Counted from the stretch's first letter, positions 48,097 to 58,835 are shown. The stretch is 64,000 nucleotides of DNA from Candidatus Corynebacterium faecigallinarum (GCA_019120175.1 DWVP01000004.1:1-64000); one strand, 5' to 3'. Translations and numbers: made by a program. The notes: generated from the letters alone by a model not told the origin.

Positions 48097-48134
48097 ACCC
48101 CCGCCGTCACCTCGTATGAGGTGATGACGGGGGT
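48097..48134 (-). terminator. ahpCD terminator
   Basis: A 17-bp stem (48097-48113 with 48118-48134, two G-U pairs) and a 4-nt loop lie 69 nt after the ahpD stop. No long T-run follows on the minus strand. Confidence 0.65.
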
Positions 48135-48202
48135 CAGGGACGTGTCGGTGACGCGCCAGGGACTCACCGGAGATTCACGGGAGTCCTGCGGTGACGCAGG
48201 CT

Positions 48203-48727
48203 CTAGCGCGCGTCCTCGATCTCGATGGTCTGGGCGACGCCCTGGACCACAGCGGCAATCTTGACGGCCTCGAAGACCTGCTCCTTGGTCAGGCCCTCGT
48301 CGCGCACGGTCTTCTCGTGGGCGATGGTGCAGTGCTCGCAACCGTTGATGGTGGAGACAGCCAGGGAGAACAGCTCGAAGTCGACCTTCTCGATGCCGGG
48401 CTTGCCGATGACGTTCATCCGCAGGCCCATGCGGACCTGTGCGTAGTCGTCACCCAGCCAACCACGGGCGCGGTAGGCGACGTTGTTCATGGCCATGATG
48501 GACGCTGCGGCGAGCGCGGCGTTGTAGGCCTCGTCGGACAGGTGCTGCTTGGCCTCGTCGGAGATCTCGGAGAGCACCTGGTCGTTGCGGGTGGCGGCGG
48601 CGGTGGCGACGAAGGTGCCCCACAGCTGCTGCTCACTGAGCTCGGTCGAGCGCGTCAGGGTACCGAGGTTGAGCTTCAGGTCCTTGGCGTACTCGGGGAG
48701 TCCGGACTTCAGGTTGTCGATCGACAT
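48203..48727 (-). CDS. ahpD: Alkyl hydroperoxide reductase AhpD
   Basis: This 174-residue CMD-family protein reduces oxidised AhpC with electrons from lipoamide. The redox pair is in [17 protein letters not shown] (Cys-x-x-Cys with the nearby His). [17 protein letters not shown] is the other conserved stretch. The ATG follows the ahpC stop directly, so the two are one unit. Confidence 0.95.
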   Translation of the reverse strand: MSIDNLKSGLPEYAKDLKLNLGTLTRSTELSEQQLWGTFVATAAATRNDQVLSEISDEAKQHLSDEAYNAALAAASIMAMNNVAYRARGWLGDDYAQVRMGLRMNVIGKPGIEKVDFELFSLAVSTINGCEHCTIAHEKTVRDEGLTKEQVFEAVKIAAVVQGVAQTIEIEDAR

Positions 48728-49324
48728 TTAGTTCAGTGCCTCCTGGACGACGTCCATCTTGTTGATGTTCTTGGTCGGGTCGTTGGCCTGCCAGTTGCAG
48801 GCGCAGACCTCTTCGGACTGCAGGGCGTCGAGGACGCGCAGGACCTCGTCGACGTTGCGGCCCACGGCGTCCGGGGTGACGGAGACGAACTGGATGACGT
48901 TGTCCGGGTCGACGATGTAGGTCGCACGGTCGGCGACACCGTCGGCGTTCTCGACACCGAGGGCGCGGATCAGGTCGTGGCGGACGTCAGCGAACATCGG
49001 GAAGGGGACACCCTTGAGCTCCGGGTGGGTGGCGCGCCAGTTGAAGTGGGCGAACTCGTTGTCGGTGGAGCCGCCGAGGATCTGGGTGTCGCGGTCCTGG
49101 AACTCGTCGTCGAGCTTGCCGAATGCGGCGATCTCGGTCGGGCAGACGAAGGTGAAGTCCTTCGGGTAGAAGAAGACGACCTTCCACTGGCCCTGGTACT
49201 TGTCGAGGCTGACCTCCTCGAAGTAGTCCTCCGGCTGCTGGGCGTTGGCCTCGTGCAGGTTGCCGCCCTTGAGTGCGGTGAGAGCGAACTCGGGGAACTG
49301 GTCGCCGACGGTGAGAATGGACAC
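48728..49324 (-). CDS. ahpC: Alkyl hydroperoxide reductase AhpC
   Basis: This 198-residue 2-Cys peroxiredoxin has the peroxidatic Cys in YPKDFTFVCPTEIAAF near residue 61 and the resolving Cys in SEEVCACNWQ near 174. The GGSTDNEFAHFNWR motif is intact. Divergence from oxyR across 183 bp with palindromes in between points to OxyR control. Confidence 0.97.
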   Translation of the reverse strand: MSILTVGDQFPEFALTALKGGNLHEANAQQPEDYFEEVSLDKYQGQWKVVFFYPKDFTFVCPTEIAAFGKLDDEFQDRDTQILGGSTDNEFAHFNWRATHPELKGVPFPMFADVRHDLIRALGVENADGVADRATYIVDPDNVIQFVSVTPDAVGRNVDEVLRVLDALQSEEVCACNWQANDPTKNINKMDVVQEALN

Positions 49325-49414
49325 GTGAATGCCTCCTTGAGAGATCTACAACAAGCACCGGAGTGCTTCTGGAACCAGGTCCAAGTATGCCACCTTCCGG
49401 CCGATAGTGCAAAA

Positions 49415-49500
49415 GATAAACCTTTTTATCTGTAGGCGCCCGATAAGGCCGACCTATTCTAAGGTGAGTATAGGTCCATAAGGTTCCCCTGGTGTATTCT
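49415..49500. promoter_or_regulatory. oxyR/ahpC intergenic control region
   Basis: Two dyads are visible: GATAAA-N4-TTTATC (49415-49430) and CCTAT-N12-ATAGG (49453-49474). Both contain ATA/TAT half-sites of the kind bound by OxyR. TATTCT (49495-49500) is 7 nt before the oxyR ATG, giving a leaderless mRNA, so OxyR bound to the second dyad would contact its own promoter. Confidence 0.55.
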
Positions 49501-49507
49501 CATAGGT

Positions 49508-50515
49508 ATGGTTAATAAGCCGTATCGTCCGACGATTTCCCAGCTGCGTACCTTCGTCACCATTGCGGAGCACGGGCACTTCGGTGCGGCTGCCCAACGA
49601 CTCGGTATCTCGCAGCCGTCACTGTCCCAGGCTCTCGCCGCACTGGAGAACGGCCTCGGCGTCCAGCTGATCGAACGCTCCACCCGCCGGGTGATCGTCA
49701 CACCCGTCGGTAGCTCCCTGCTGCCGTTCGCACAGGCGACCGTGGACTCCTTGGACGCCTTCGTCAGTCACGCCAAGGGCGCGCAGGGCCATCTCAGCGG
49801 TCCGGTCAGCATCGGCATGATCCCGACCATCGCCCCCTTCATCCTGCCGACCCTGCTGCGGTCACTGCCGGAGGTCGCTCCTGAGATGGAGCCCCGCATC
49901 GTCGAAGAGAAAACGGCCAGCCTGGTGGATTCACTGCGCCAGGGCGGACTGGATGCTGCGGTCCTGGCCTCTCCCGAGGACGGCTCCGGGCTGTCGCACA
50001 TCGACCTGTACCACGAGGAGTTCGTCCTCGTCGTGCCGTCGACCCACTCCTACGCCGGACGTACCGACCTCACGGTGGACGACCTCCACGGCCTCGCGGA
50101 TGCTGATGGTTCGAACGGCTCGGATGAACTGGACCTGCTGCTCCTCGACGACGGGCACTGCCTGCGCGACCAGGTGCTGGACCTGTGCCGTTCGGCGTCC
50201 CTGGCGACGGAGCCGGCCAGTTCGGTCACCCGGGCGGCATCGTTGTCGACGATCGTGCAGTGCGTCGTCGGTGGTCTGGGCTGCACGCTGGTCCCGATGA
50301 GCGCGGTGCCCGCCGAATGCGACCGTCCCGGACTGGGCCTCGCCAGGTTCGCCGGTGGGGCGCAGAGCGCCGGACGGACCGTGTCCCTGGCCTATCGCAC
50401 CAGCTCGCACCGGGGCGAGGATTTCAGCGTCCTCGCCGACGCCGTGAAGACCGCCTACCAGGAGTCGCTGGAGGACGGTCAACGCGTCTTCGACAGGGCA
50501 GCCCGGGCCGACTGA
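49508..50515 (+). CDS. oxyR: Hydrogen peroxide sensor and regulator OxyR
   Basis: This 335-residue LysR-type regulator has an N-terminal winged helix (TISQLRTFVTIAEHGHFGAAAQRLGISQPSLSQALAALENGLGVQLIERSTRRVIVTPVG). The redox Cys pair is in DDGHCLRDQVLDLC, the same spacing as E. coli Cys199/Cys208. GLGCTLVPMSAV follows. Together with divergent ahpCD this is a complete peroxide-response module. It faces the DUF3516 helicase gene, with a short GC-rich intergenic region. Confidence 0.95.
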   Translation: MVNKPYRPTISQLRTFVTIAEHGHFGAAAQRLGISQPSLSQALAALENGLGVQLIERSTRRVIVTPVGSSLLPFAQATVDSLDAFVSHAKGAQGHLSGPVSIGMIPTIAPFILPTLLRSLPEVAPEMEPRIVEEKTASLVDSLRQGGLDAAVLASPEDGSGLSHIDLYHEEFVLVVPSTHSYAGRTDLTVDDLHGLADADGSNGSDELDLLLLDDGHCLRDQVLDLCRSASLATEPASSVTRAASLSTIVQCVVGGLGCTLVPMSAVPAECDRPGLGLARFAGGAQSAGRTVSLAYRTSSHRGEDFSVLADAVKTAYQESLEDGQRVFDRAARAD

Positions 50516-50578
50516 ATCAATCATGGTGCCAGGTCGGGGGGCGCCAGGTCGGGCGCCAACGTCGGGTGACGTGCAGCG

Positions 50579-53128
50579 TCAACCCCGGACGACGGTGAGC
50601 TCGCTGAGCCGTACCTCACCGCTGTCATCGGTGGCGTCGAGATCGACGACACCCTCAAAGGCCCAGCCGTGGTCGCCCTCCGGGTCGTCCAGGATCTGCC
50701 GGACCCGCCAGTGGCGTCCCTCCTCGGTGATGAGCACCAGCTGCGGGGAGCGTGCGGCGGCATCCACCCCGATATCCGCGTACTCGTCGAAGTAGGCGTC
50801 GAGTTCCTCGGGCCAGTCCGGGGCATCGTCCAGGTAGTCGTCGAGTAGGGCGAGCTGCTTCTCCCGCTCGAAGGCGAAGAGTTCGACATGGCGGAAGAAG
50901 TGGTTGCGCACCATCCGTCGCAGTGCCCGCGGATTCGCGCTGAGCAGTGACGGGTCATCGACGGCGAAGGCCTGCTCGGCCACCTGCTGTTCGGTGACTG
51001 GGGTATCAGGGTCGGACATCGCGGCCCACTCGTCGACCAGGGAGGAGTCCACCTGCCGGATCAGCTCGCCGAGCCAGACGATGATGTCCTCCAGCTCCTC
51101 GGTGCGGTGCTCCGGGGGAACGGTGTGCGACAGGGTGCGCCAGGCGTCGGTGAGGTAGCGCAGCACCACACCCTCGGAGCGGGCCAGGGTGTAGGTGGCG
51201 ACCAGGTCGGAGAAGGTCATCGCCTTCTCGATCATGTCGCGCACCACCGACTTCGGCGCCAGGTCGAACTCCTTGGCCCACGGATTGGACTCGCAGAAGA
51301 TGTCGTAGGCCTGCTCCAGGTCATCCTCCAGCGGCTTCGGCCACGTGATGTCCTCCACCAGGGCCATACGCTCGGTGTAGTCGACGCCCTCGGCCTTCAG
51401 CGCGGCGATCTCCTCACCGCGTCGCTCCCGCTGCTGGGCGGTGAGGATCTGGTTCGGGTTGTCCAGGATCGCCTCGATGGTGCTGATGATGTCGAGGGTG
51501 TAACTGTCCGACTCCGGGTCGAGCAGGTCCAGGGCCGCCAGGGCGAAAGGCGACAGCGGCTGGTTCAATGCGAAGTCACGCTGCAGTTCCTGGGTCAGGT
51601 GGGCATCCTTGCCGGACGGGGTGTCGGCCTCGACCTCCTCCACGATCCCGGCCTGCAACAACCCCCGGTACAGCGAGAGGGTGGTTCGGATGTCACGGTT
51701 CTGCTTGGCCCGGGTGTCATGGTTGCCTCGCAGCAGCCCTTTCAGCGCCTCATAGGTCCACTGGTCGCGGGCGATGACGTTGATCAGCATCGAGTTGCTC
51801 ATCCGGAACTGGCTGACCAGTTCCTCCGGCTCGGCGGTGGTCAGCCGGTCGAAGGTGGACTGCGACCAGGTGGCACGGCCCTCGGGCGCGGACTTCTTGC
51901 GCATCTTCTTGAGCTTCTTCGGGTCCGAGCCGGCCCGTTGGCGAAGCCGGAAGTTCTCGATCTCATGGTCGGGGGCCTCGACCACCACGGTGCCCTCGGT
52001 GTCGTAGCCGGCGCGACCGGCGCGTCCGGCGATCTGATGGAACTCCCGGGACTTCAGGACGCGATGCTTGATGCCGTCGTACTTGGCCAGCCCGGTCATC
52101 AGCACGGTACGGATCGGCACATTGATGCCGACGCCGAGGGTGTCGGTGCCCGAGATGACGGCGAGCAGGCCCTGCTGGGCGAGCTTCTCCACCAGCCGAC
52201 GGTACTTCGGCAGCATGCCGGCGTGGTGCACCCCGATGCCGCGGCGCAGCAGACCCGACAGCGTCTTGCCGAAGGCTGAGGTGAACCGGAAATCCCCGAT
52301 GGCCTCCGCGATGGCGGCCTTACGTTCCTTGGAGGCGAAGCTCATGCTGGTCAGTGCCTGGGCGCGTTCCACCGCGTCACGTTGGGAGAAGTGGACGATG
52401 TAGACCGGCGCCTTGCCGTTGTCGACCAGCTCCTCCAGAGTCTCGTGCACCGGGGTGTAGACGTAGGAGAAGTCCAGGGGGACAGGACGCACCGTCCCGG
52501 TCACCGGGGTGGTGGGACGCCCGGTCCGGTCGGTGAGATCCTTCTCCAACCACGAGGTGTCACCGAGGGTCGCGCTCATCAGCAGGAACTGTGCCCGCGG
52601 CAGTTCCAGCAGGGGAATCTGCCAGGCCCACCCCCGGTCAGGCTCGGAGTAGTAGTGGAACTCGTCCATCACCACCTGGTCGATGTCGGCGGAGGCACCC
52701 TCGCGCAGGGCGATGTTCGCCACGACCTCAGCGGTCGCGCAGATGACCGGGGCGTGGCCGTTGACGGTGGCGTCACCGGTCATCATGCCGACGTTGGCGG
52801 CACCGAAGATCTCGCACATCGAGAAGAACTTTTCGCTGACCAGTGCCTTGATCGGTGCGGTGTAGAAGGTCCGCTTGCCGTGGGCCAGGGCGATGAAGTG
52901 TGCCGCGGTGGCGACCATCGACTTTCCTGACCCGGTCGGCGTCGCCAGGATGACATTGTCTCCGGCGGCCAGCGCCGTGGCGGCCTCCTCCTGGGCAGGG
53001 TAGAGACTGAAACCACGGCCCCGGGTCCACGCCAGGAAAGACTCCAGGACGGCGTCGTCGACGAGACTCTCGGGAACTTCGGCGAGGTCGGGGAGAAGGT
53101 CGGCCAGGGTCTGGTCGGCGTTGGTCAC
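50579..53128 (-). CDS. Ski2-like DEAD/DEAH helicase with DUF3516 C-terminus
   Basis: This 849-residue SF2 helicase has Walker A ATPTGSGKSMVA near residue 64, motif II VMDEFHYY, motif III SATLGDT and the motif VI-like region FHQIAGRAGRAGYDTEG. A Ski2-type IGVHHAGMLPKYRR and LGVGINVPIRTVL precede it. The remaining 420 residues correspond to DUF3516, found in actinobacterial relatives. An RNA-processing role is likely. The PAC2 gene upstream is separated by 9 nt, so they are probably cotranscribed. Confidence 0.88.
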   Translation of the reverse strand: MTNADQTLADLLPDLAEVPESLVDDAVLESFLAWTRGRGFSLYPAQEEAATALAAGDNVILATPTGSGKSMVATAAHFIALAHGKRTFYTAPIKALVSEKFFSMCEIFGAANVGMMTGDATVNGHAPVICATAEVVANIALREGASADIDQVVMDEFHYYSEPDRGWAWQIPLLELPRAQFLLMSATLGDTSWLEKDLTDRTGRPTTPVTGTVRPVPLDFSYVYTPVHETLEELVDNGKAPVYIVHFSQRDAVERAQALTSMSFASKERKAAIAEAIGDFRFTSAFGKTLSGLLRRGIGVHHAGMLPKYRRLVEKLAQQGLLAVISGTDTLGVGINVPIRTVLMTGLAKYDGIKHRVLKSREFHQIAGRAGRAGYDTEGTVVVEAPDHEIENFRLRQRAGSDPKKLKKMRKKSAPEGRATWSQSTFDRLTTAEPEELVSQFRMSNSMLINVIARDQWTYEALKGLLRGNHDTRAKQNRDIRTTLSLYRGLLQAGIVEEVEADTPSGKDAHLTQELQRDFALNQPLSPFALAALDLLDPESDSYTLDIISTIEAILDNPNQILTAQQRERRGEEIAALKAEGVDYTERMALVEDITWPKPLEDDLEQAYDIFCESNPWAKEFDLAPKSVVRDMIEKAMTFSDLVATYTLARSEGVVLRYLTDAWRTLSHTVPPEHRTEELEDIIVWLGELIRQVDSSLVDEWAAMSDPDTPVTEQQVAEQAFAVDDPSLLSANPRALRRMVRNHFFRHVELFAFEREKQLALLDDYLDDAPDWPEELDAYFDEYADIGVDAAARSPQLVLITEEGRHWRVRQILDDPEGDHGWAFEGVVDLDATDDSGEVRLSELTVVRG

Positions 53129-53137
53129 GGTACGGGG

Positions 53138-54190
53138 TTACCTGTCGGTGTCGGTGGGGTCTGAGTCGGTGTCGGTGCTGTCGGTGCTGTCGGAGTCAGT
53201 GTCGCCAGCGTTGTCGCCAGCGTTGTCGCCAGCATTGTCGGCTGCGTCGGTCGCGTCCATCCCGTCAGACTCGGCGGCCTCGGCGAGGAAGCGCTCGAAC
53301 TCCGCGCTGATCTCGTCACCGGAGGGGATCTCCTCGCCCGGGGCGAGCAGTGCGTTCTCCGTCTTGCGGCGGATCCGCGCCATCTCCTCGTCGTACTGGC
53401 GTTCCAGGGCCCCGACGACCGAGGCGATCTCGGCGGAGTCGTCGACCTGCTCGGCGAGCTGCTGACGCACCTTGTCCATGTCCGCCTGCAACGCCCGCAG
53501 CGGCAGGGACAGCTCGGCGACCTTCTCCACGGTGTGCAGCAGACCGTAGGTCGCCTCCGGGTAGTCGGACGCGGCGATGTAGTGGGGGACGTGCGCAGTC
53601 AGGCCGACGGTGGTCAGTCCACGCCGGGACAGCAGTAGCTCGATGTCCAGCGCAGCCGCCCCCGGGATGATCATCCTGGAGGTCCAGGCACGCATCTCCT
53701 CGGTGAGCGACTGGTCGGAACTGTGCGCCGACACCACCAGCGGGCGGGTGTGCGGCACCGTCATCGGTGCGGCGTACAGGGTGATCGTGCGTTCAACGTT
53801 GGTGCGCGTGGCGAGTTCGGCGACGGCCTTGGAGAACGCTTCCCAGCGAAGATCCGGCTCGGGGCCGGTGAGCAGCAGGAAGGGGCGTCCGTCCGTGTCC
53901 TCCACCCGGTGCAGCGTGATCGACAGGTCCTCCCGGTCGACGACCTGGCCGGAGTCGATGGTGACCCCGGGGCGGCGTGACCGGTAGTCGATCAACTCGT
54001 CGACGTTGAAATTCGCCACCGGCGAGTGGTTCAGCGCCTGCAGCAGATGTTGCCCGGCCTGCTGGACGCCGTGGCCGGCATCCGCGTAGCCCTGGAGCGC
54101 GACCACCATCGACAGACCACCGGCAGCATCCCCGGTGTCCAGCGCGGGACCGGGGTACTCCAGTTCGTACATATGGTTGTCCTTCGGCAT
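53138..54190 (-). CDS. PAC2 family protein
   Basis: This 350-residue protein of the proteasome-assembly-chaperone-2 fold has MVVALQGYADAGHGVQQAGQHLL, DYRSRRPGVTID, FLLLTGPEPDLRWEAF, and the later VGLTAHVPHYIAASDYPEATYGLL typical of the actinobacterial subfamily. A coiled coil lies near 250-300. The last 45 residues are a DNAGDNAGDNAG and Asp/Ser/Thr repeat. ATG 54190 has an AAGGGAG site; an earlier ATG at 54259 and a later one at 54172 are possible. Function in corynebacteria, which mostly lack proteasomes, is unknown. Confidence 0.82.
   Translation of the reverse strand: MPKDNHMYELEYPGPALDTGDAAGGLSMVVALQGYADAGHGVQQAGQHLLQALNHSPVANFNVDELIDYRSRRPGVTIDSGQVVDREDLSITLHRVEDTDGRPFLLLTGPEPDLRWEAFSKAVAELATRTNVERTITLYAAPMTVPHTRPLVVSAHSSDQSLTEEMRAWTSRMIIPGAAALDIELLLSRRGLTTVGLTAHVPHYIAASDYPEATYGLLHTVEKVAELSLPLRALQADMDKVRQQLAEQVDDSAEIASVVGALERQYDEEMARIRRKTENALLAPGEEIPSGDEISAEFERFLAEAAESDGMDATDAADNAGDNAGDNAGDTDSDSTDSTDTDSDPTDTDR
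53141..53236. repeat. Tandem 9- and 12-bp repeats at the 3' end of the PAC2 gene
   Basis: Three 12-bp units GTCGCCAGCGTT (53201-53212, 53213-53224, and 53225-53236 with one change) follow a degenerate GTCGGTGCT-type array (53141-53200). All are multiples of 3 and keep the reading frame. Confidence 0.8.
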
Positions 54191-54287
54191 CGGTGCGAAA
54201 CTCCCTTCACTGTCGCAACTCGCGCACATTTCAAGCCTACCAGTCGCTCTCCGTGCCATCGGGGGAGGTCAGGCGGTAGGAATCGTG

Positions 54288-54314
54288 TTATCCACAGGGG
54301 TCGGGTTATCCACA
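54288..54314 (+). promoter_or_regulatory. Two consensus DnaA boxes
   Basis: TTATCCACA occurs at 54288-54296 and 54306-54314, same orientation, 18 bp apart, in the spacer between the PAC2 and DUF4192 genes. Both match the consensus exactly. Two boxes are far too few for an origin, and no dnaA/dnaN genes are near. Confidence 0.8.
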
Positions 54315-54377
54315 TGTTCATTGGAGAACACCCACGACACGATGGTCGTCGCCGCGGGCTGCGGGGAAGATCGACCC

Positions 54378-55760
54378 ATGACCTTCATGCCGTGCAACAC
54401 CACGCCGGACGATGACATTCCCGGCCCCGACAACGCCATCTCCCTCGGTTCGGACCCCGGGCTACTGATCACGGCTGTTCCGGCGTTGCTGGGATTCCGC
54501 CCCCGGTCGAGTTTGGTTCTCGTGGGGATGCGGGAGGAGGACATGTCCCGTCGGGTCGGCCCGGTGGTCCGCCTCGATCTTGACGGCGCAGCCCTGCGCG
54601 AGGCAGTCCACGCTCTGGAACGTGCTTTGGCCGGCTGCGAGGAACCCTCGGTGGTCGCCATGGTCATCGATCCCGAGTCGTGGCCGCTGTCCGGAGGTGT
54701 CGACGACCTACTGGGGGCTGCGGAAGACAGGCTCGCCCGGTTCGGGATCCCGGTCACCGAGACTCTCCTGATCGACGAGATACAGGCAGGACGGCGGTGG
54801 CGGGCGGTGCAACGCCACGGGGCCGAAGGCAGGTGGTGGTGTCTGCTCCAGGGGATGTTGGGGGCGGCCGAGGACAATCCGGTCCGGAGCACCTTGCAGC
54901 CCGGGGAATTCGACGGCTCGCTGTCGGCCGAGGAGTTCGCCGGGCTGCTGGGTCAGGCCGACGCGGTGTCGAGGGCGATTCCCACATTGCCCGACAGCTG
55001 GCGAACCGGGGTCGGCGGGACGACCGGGGTAGCGGGGGACGGCCTGATCGGGGACGGGGACACAGAGCCCAGCACAGTAGTACTGTGCTCGTTGCTGATG
55101 GAGGTCGCCGCGGTGGTCGATCCGAGGGTGGGGGAGACGGCGGCGGAGACGGCTGCGGAGACTCCGGGGCCCGCCGATATCCCGGTGGGATGCGGGGCGG
55201 ACCTGGAGATGGCCCGGGCGGAGGTGCGTCGCCGATTAGCGGATCCGGTACTGGCGCAGGTGGTCTTCGACATGTGCATGTCACCGGAACTGTTTCCCGC
55301 GCTGGTTGTGCTGGGGTTGGGTTCCGGCAGTGTCGCCGTGGAGGCACTGCTGCTGGAGGTCGTCTCCTTGGCCGGTCCTGTGCTGCGTCACCGGGCCCTG
55401 GCGCTGATCGCCGTATTGGGGGTGTGCGGACGCAACGGCGCGCTGGGACTGCAGGCGGCGCGGTTGTGCCTGGCCGGTGGGGATACCGATGATCCGGGGG
55501 TTCTGAGGGGGGCAGAAGAGCTGCTCGCCGATGAGTTCCTCACCATGGTGGTGGCAGAGGCGACGTCGACCAGTCTCGCGCAACAGATCGTCACCGGGAT
55601 GTGCGACGGCTCGGCGGCACCCATGGTGATCGACATCCTCGAGGCCGGCAGCCGGCGACTGGAGGACGGGCTCAGTGGAGAGCCAGGCGTGGACGCAGCT
55701 GTCGACCGGGCGGCGGTCAGCGCCGTGCGAACCGCGCTCGCTCGCCGAGCTGGGACGTGA
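54378..55760 (+). CDS. DUF4192 domain protein
   Basis: This 460-residue actinobacterial protein of unknown function has the family opening [30 protein letters not shown], a central [20 protein letters not shown] segment and a helical C-terminal half ending [10 protein letters not shown] hydrophilic linker near 215-275 is rich in Gly, Thr and Glu. ATG 54378 has a GGGGAAG site 8 nt upstream; an in-frame ATG at 54342 is the alternative. Its 3' end overlaps convergent galE by 44 bp. Confidence 0.8.
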   Translation: MTFMPCNTTPDDDIPGPDNAISLGSDPGLLITAVPALLGFRPRSSLVLVGMREEDMSRRVGPVVRLDLDGAALREAVHALERALAGCEEPSVVAMVIDPESWPLSGGVDDLLGAAEDRLARFGIPVTETLLIDEIQAGRRWRAVQRHGAEGRWWCLLQGMLGAAEDNPVRSTLQPGEFDGSLSAEEFAGLLGQADAVSRAIPTLPDSWRTGVGGTTGVAGDGLIGDGDTEPSTVVLCSLLMEVAAVVDPRVGETAAETAAETPGPADIPVGCGADLEMARAEVRRRLADPVLAQVVFDMCMSPELFPALVVLGLGSGSVAVEALLLEVVSLAGPVLRHRALALIAVLGVCGRNGALGLQAARLCLAGGDTDDPGVLRGAEELLADEFLTMVVAEATSTSLAQQIVTGMCDGSAAPMVIDILEAGSRRLEDGLSGEPGVDAAVDRAAVSAVRTALARRAGT

Positions 55761-56733
55761 ACGCCCAGGCGTCGGAGACGATCGTCGTCAGGTCGGAGCG
55801 GGTGGGGGTCCAGCCCAGCTCCTCGATGGCGCGGGCGGAGGAGGCGATCAGCGTCGCCGGATCCCCGTCGCGACGCGGTGCGACCTCGGCCGGGATGGGA
55901 TGGCCGGTGACCGTGCGGCAGGCGTCGATGACCTGCTGCACGCTGTAGCCGTCACCGGAGCCGAGGTTGAAGATCCGGTGGGTACCCGGGGTGTTGGAGC
56001 GTGCAGCCAGCAGGTGGGCATCCGCAAGATCCCGGATATGGATGTAGTCACGCACACAGGTGCCGTCCGGAGTCGGCCAGTCATCACCGAAGACCATGAT
56101 CTTCTCGCGGGCGTCCAGGGCGACCTGCAGTACCAGCGGGATCAGGTGGGTCTCGATCTCACGGTTCTCGCCGACCGCGCCGTAGGCACCGGCGACGTTG
56201 AAGTACCGAAGACTTGTGGCACCCAGACCGTAGGCCCGGGCGTAGGAGGTGATGATCTGGTCGATGGACAGCTTCGAGGCCCCGTATGGGTTGGTCGGAG
56301 CGGTCGGCATGTCCTCGGTGATCGGGACGCTCTCCGGCTCGCCGTAGCAGGCGGCGGTAGAGGAGAAGACCAGGTTGTCGACCCCGTGGGAACGCATCAG
56401 GTCGAGCAGCTCCAGGGTGGTCACCACATTGCCGTGCCAGTAGATGTCCGGGGCGGACACGGACTCGCCGACCAGGGACTTCGCGGCGAAATGGAAGACC
56501 GCGGTGCAGTCGTCCGCGAGCACCTCGGCGGCACGGTCGAGCACATCGCCCTCGAAGAAGGTGGCGCCGGCGGGGACGGCGTCCCGGTTGCCGGTGGAGA
56601 GATCGTCGATCACGGAGACCCGGTAGCCCTGCTCCACCAGCACGGTGGCGCAGACACTACCGACATAGCCCGCGCCTCCGGTGACCAGGACATGGTCGCC
56701 GGCGGGGGAGGTGCCCGGTGCAACCGGTGCCAT
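55717..56733 (-). CDS. galE: UDP-glucose 4-epimerase
   Basis: This 338-residue extended SDR enzyme interconverts UDP-glucose and UDP-galactose, which is needed for corynebacterial arabinogalactan. The NAD motif TGGAGYVGS is near residue 19. The catalytic Ser and YGASK are in [13 protein letters not shown] and [23 protein letters not shown] and [11 protein letters not shown] match GalE. The upstream dtxR gene ends 10 nt before the galE ATG, so sigB-dtxR-galE lie in order on one strand as in C. glutamicum. Confidence 0.95.
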   Translation of the reverse strand: MAPVAPGTSPAGDHVLVTGGAGYVGSVCATVLVEQGYRVSVIDDLSTGNRDAVPAGATFFEGDVLDRAAEVLADDCTAVFHFAAKSLVGESVSAPDIYWHGNVVTTLELLDLMRSHGVDNLVFSSTAACYGEPESVPITEDMPTAPTNPYGASKLSIDQIITSYARAYGLGATSLRYFNVAGAYGAVGENREIETHLIPLVLQVALDAREKIMVFGDDWPTPDGTCVRDYIHIRDLADAHLLAARSNTPGTHRIFNLGSGDGYSVQQVIDACRTVTGHPIPAEVAPRRDGDPATLIASSARAIEELGWTPTRSDLTTIVSDAWAFTSQLGERARFARR

Positions 56734-56743
56734 ACGCGTAGAC

Positions 56744-57430
56744 CTACTTCTCGACGACGATGCGGATCGCGTGACCGAGCTCCTCGGGCACGACGACGAC
56801 GGAACCGTCCTCGGTGGTGATGGTCAGTCCGTCCGGGGTGTCCTGGATGGTCACCGTGACACCCGGGCGGATGTCGTTCTGGCCGAGCTGGCTGATCACC
56901 TTGTGCTCGACCTGGACGATCTCGTTGAAGCTGACGATCGTGGCCTTCGTCGGCGCACTCAGGTCAATGTCGGCGGCGCGGTGGGAGCCGTCCTCGGGGA
57001 CCGGATCAGCCTCGCCCAGCTTGTCCAGGCCCGGGACCGGGTTGCCGAACGGCGACGTCGAGTGGTTGTCCAGCACACTGATCAGGCGCTTCTCGACCTC
57101 AACGCCCATCACGTGCTCCCAGCGGCACGCCTCGTCGTGGACGGACTCCCAGGGCAGGCCGATGACATCGACCAGCAGGCGCTCGGCGAGGCGATGCTTA
57201 CGCATCACCGCGGTCGCGTGGTCACGGCCCTCCTCGGTGAGCTTCAGGGAACGGTCGTCGGCGATCCAGAGGAGTCCGTCGCGCTCCATACGGGCGACAG
57301 TCTGGCTCACCGTCGGGCCGGACTGCTCGAGCCGCTCGGCGATGCGGGCACGCAGCGGGGGAATGCCCTCCTCCTCCAGCTCATAGATCGTCCGGAGGTA
57401 CATCTCGGTGGTATCGACGAGGTCCTTCAC
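56744..57430 (-). CDS. dtxR: Iron-dependent repressor DtxR
   Basis: This 228-residue Fe2+-sensing repressor of iron uptake and heme genes begins with the DtxR winged helix ([48 protein letters not shown]). Metal ligands are Met10, the Cys/Glu/His set in [10 protein letters not shown] near 102-106, and His79/Glu83/His98. A C-terminal SH3-like domain ends [18 protein letters not shown]. The start is GTG, as usual for this gene. Confidence 0.96.
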   Translation of the reverse strand: MKDLVDTTEMYLRTIYELEEEGIPPLRARIAERLEQSGPTVSQTVARMERDGLLWIADDRSLKLTEEGRDHATAVMRKHRLAERLLVDVIGLPWESVHDEACRWEHVMGVEVEKRLISVLDNHSTSPFGNPVPGLDKLGEADPVPEDGSHRAADIDLSAPTKATIVSFNEIVQVEHKVISQLGQNDIRPGVTVTIQDTPDGLTITTEDGSVVVVPEELGHAIRIVVEK

Positions 57431-57458
57431 TCGACCATTACCTTTCTCTGAAACACGG

Positions 57459-57478
57459 GCCCGTCAACCTGGACGGGC
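57459..57478 (-). terminator. Weak hairpin between sigB and dtxR
   Basis: GCCCGTC / GACGGGC with a 6-nt loop lies 29 nt before the dtxR GTG. It may reduce read-through from sigB or form part of the dtxR leader. No T-run is present. Confidence 0.3.
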
Positions 57479-57577
57479 GATGTGAGGGAACTATTCACAC
57501 AGCGGTAATTCACAAGGTACACGTTACTACCGTCCGGTGGTGACCGGTGCTCGCCTGCCCTGCCTCGTCTGTGAGGG

Positions 57578-58708
<1,131 letters not shown>

Positions 58709-58751
58709 CTGGCTGACCTCCTGGGTTTGGGTGTCTGAAGCTCTGACTATG

Positions 58752-58780
58752 CCAACGGGGCACCCGATAGTTTTGTTCCC
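58752..58780 (-). promoter_or_regulatory. SigH-type promoter of sigB
   Basis: On the minus strand GGGAAC (58775-58780), a 17-nt spacer and CGTTGG (58752-58757) reproduce exactly the hexamers and spacing found upstream of clgR. C. glutamicum sigB is known to depend on SigH. Confidence 0.75.
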
Positions 58781-58835
58781 CGGGTCATGTGCGGCCCCGG
58801 AACGAATTACACCAATGTGGGGGTGGTGGTCGGGA

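Noticed and set aside
50540..50557. GGCGCC / GGCGCC hairpin between oxyR and the DUF3516 helicase as a terminator
   Set aside because: The 6-bp stem sits in a short direct repeat (GGYGCCAGGTCGGG) and has no T-run on either strand, so the support is too weak for a call.
54288..54314. Replication origin at the twin DnaA boxes
   Set aside because: Only two boxes, no AT-rich unwinding region, and no dnaA, dnaN, parAB or rpmH nearby.
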